Shown here: positions 6,433 through 7,003 of the stretch, piece by piece
How the letters are laid out: every line of letters starts with the position of its first letter
Numbering within the stretch: position 1 is the first letter of the stretch
Assembly (NCBI RefSeq): GCF_938040115.1
Contig: NZ_CALHXD010000314.1
Coordinates: 1 to 7,003, forward strand
Length of the DNA: 7,003 nucleotides
Source: an uncultured Campylobacter sp.
Lineage (GTDB): Bacteria; Campylobacterota; Campylobacteria; Campylobacterales; Campylobacteraceae
Direction: 5' to 3'
Notes under the pieces: model-generated
The model's database searches: none
What the model was told of the DNA's origin: nothing
What the model saw: only the letters and a program-made list of their open reading frames with translations
Made by a program: the position numbers and the translations under genes

Positions 6433-6448
6433 GAATTTACGAAATTTA

Positions 6449-6454
6449 TATAAT
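6449..6454 (+). promoter_or_regulatory. -10 box of the SUFU-domain gene, adjoining poly-C
   Basis: A perfect TATAAT is preceded by AAATTTA and separated by 16 bases from the end of the C10 tract. With normal 17-bp spacing the -35 hexamer would fall entirely inside the tract (6426-6431). The predicted start is near 6461, giving a leader of about 32 bases. The ribosome site before the ATG at 6493 is weak and A-rich (AAAAAGAAAATAAAA). Confidence 0.6.
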
Positions 6455-6492
6455 GTCCGCGCTCAACGCAATTTACTAAAAAGAAAATAAAA

Positions 6493-7003
6493 ATGACGAC
6501 GCAAGAGTATGAGGCAATGTTTGAAGAGGACGACGCGCCGGGCTGGGACGCGATAGCAAGCGCACTAGGAAAAATCTACGATCCCGCAAACGAGCGTCAC
6601 TATGCATCTCGGCTGCATGCGAGTCTGGGCGGCGAGGATTACTTAGACGGCGTTAGTATATTTGACTCCATCAAGGGTGTGCCGCACCGCCACCTCGTGA
6701 GCTTTGGCATGAGCGAGCTTTACTACGATCCACAAAGCTCTCAGAATAAATTTAGCGGCTGGGGATTTGAGTTTAGTATGCGCGTCGCTCCGTTTGCGGA
6801 CGATCCAGACTCAAAGTCCGGTGATGATACAGTAGTCCCGCATGAGCCTTTTTGGGCGATATCTCTTATGCAAAATCTCGCCAAATACGTCTACAACAGC
6901 AAAAAATGGTTCAAGGCTTATCATTTTATACCGACCAATTCGCCTCTGCGCCTTAATACCGATACTAAACTAGTAGGCGTCGCCTTCGCGCCAGATCCAG
7001 TAC
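6493..7003 (+). CDS. Suppressor-of-fused (SUFU) domain protein, 3' end cut off
   Basis: The frame is open from ATG 6493 to the window edge (170 codons plus one base), so the C-terminus is missing. It begins MTTQEYEAMFEEDDAPGWDAI. The SUFU-domain hallmarks are 'HLVSFGMSELYYDP' (67-80), corresponding to the family's 'yGlSe' strand, and 'SGWGFEFSMRV' (88-98), the 'sGfGfELtfR' strand, followed by 'FWAISLMQNLAKYVY' (120-134) and a strand ending in 'FAPDPV'. No signal peptide or membrane segment is seen, so it should be cytoplasmic. Bacterial SUFU-domain proteins have been listed among immunity proteins of polymorphic toxin systems, but many stand alone and their function is unknown. The assignment to the domain family is firm; an immunity role is inference. 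It lies behind the poly-C promoter described above. Confidence 0.85.
   Translation, partial: MTTQEYEAMFEEDDAPGWDAIASALGKIYDPANERHYASRLHASLGGEDYLDGVSIFDSIKGVPHRHLVSFGMSELYYDPQSSQNKFSGWGFEFSMRVAPFADDPDSKSGDDTVVPHEPFWAISLMQNLAKYVYNSKKWFKAYHFIPTNSPLRLNTDTKLVGVAFAPDPV

Noticed and set aside
1..7003. CRISPR array, tRNA gene, insertion sequence or origin
   Set aside because: I see no spaced direct repeats, no tRNA cloverleaf or CCA-type ends, no transposase frame with terminal inverted repeats, and no DnaA-box cluster.

Overview
The window looks like a chromosomal segment from a Campylobacter-type epsilonproteobacterium. Protein families, gene order, AT-rich intergenic DNA with abundant AAATTT, TATAAT-type -10 boxes without clear -35 boxes, and a poly-C tract all fit. 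Its base composition is clearly richer in G+C than C. jejuni, so an oral or gut species of the C. rectus/showae/curvus type is a better guess. That placement is inference; there is no rRNA gene here to test it.

Layout. Positions 1-233 are a gene-free, AT-rich stretch with two hairpins that look like tandem terminators for minus-strand transcripts. From 4859 down to 234 runs a tight five-gene minus-strand operon: 5-formyltetrahydrofolate cyclo-ligase, ribonuclease Y (rny), a secreted SYLF/Ysc84 lipid-binding-domain protein, a DedA/VTT membrane protein, and a DUF945 (YdgA-like) membrane-anchored protein. Junctions are a 68-nt overlap, an 18-nt gap, a 9-nt gap and a 4-nt ATGA overlap. At about 4860-4940 a divergent control region holds back-to-back -10 boxes; the one for the minus operon lies inside the first codons of the plus-strand gene. 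On the plus strand, a TlpA-like thioredoxin lipoprotein gene overlaps ftsY (SRP receptor GTPase) by one base (TGATG). ftsY ends in a terminator-like hairpin whose loop contains its stop codon.

The right end (6354-7003) is the most unusual part. A C10 homopolymer lies exactly where a -35 element should be, 16 bp upstream of a perfect TATAAT, driving a gene for a Suppressor-of-fused (SUFU) domain protein that runs off the window. Homopolymeric C/G tracts are the classic Campylobacter phase-variation device, and SUFU-domain proteins are one of the families described as immunity proteins in bacterial polymorphic toxin systems. A phase-variable promoter for a putative immunity-type gene is therefore the leading candidate for something new.

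As I recall, C. jejuni has the same core order (ftsY, thioredoxin lipoprotein, cyclo-ligase, rny, membrane protein), so the core is a conserved housekeeping neighbourhood with an accessory gene at its right edge. The genes connect loosely through envelope biology: membrane-anchored RNA decay (RNase Y), membrane targeting (FtsY), envelope redox (TlpA) and three envelope proteins of unclear role.
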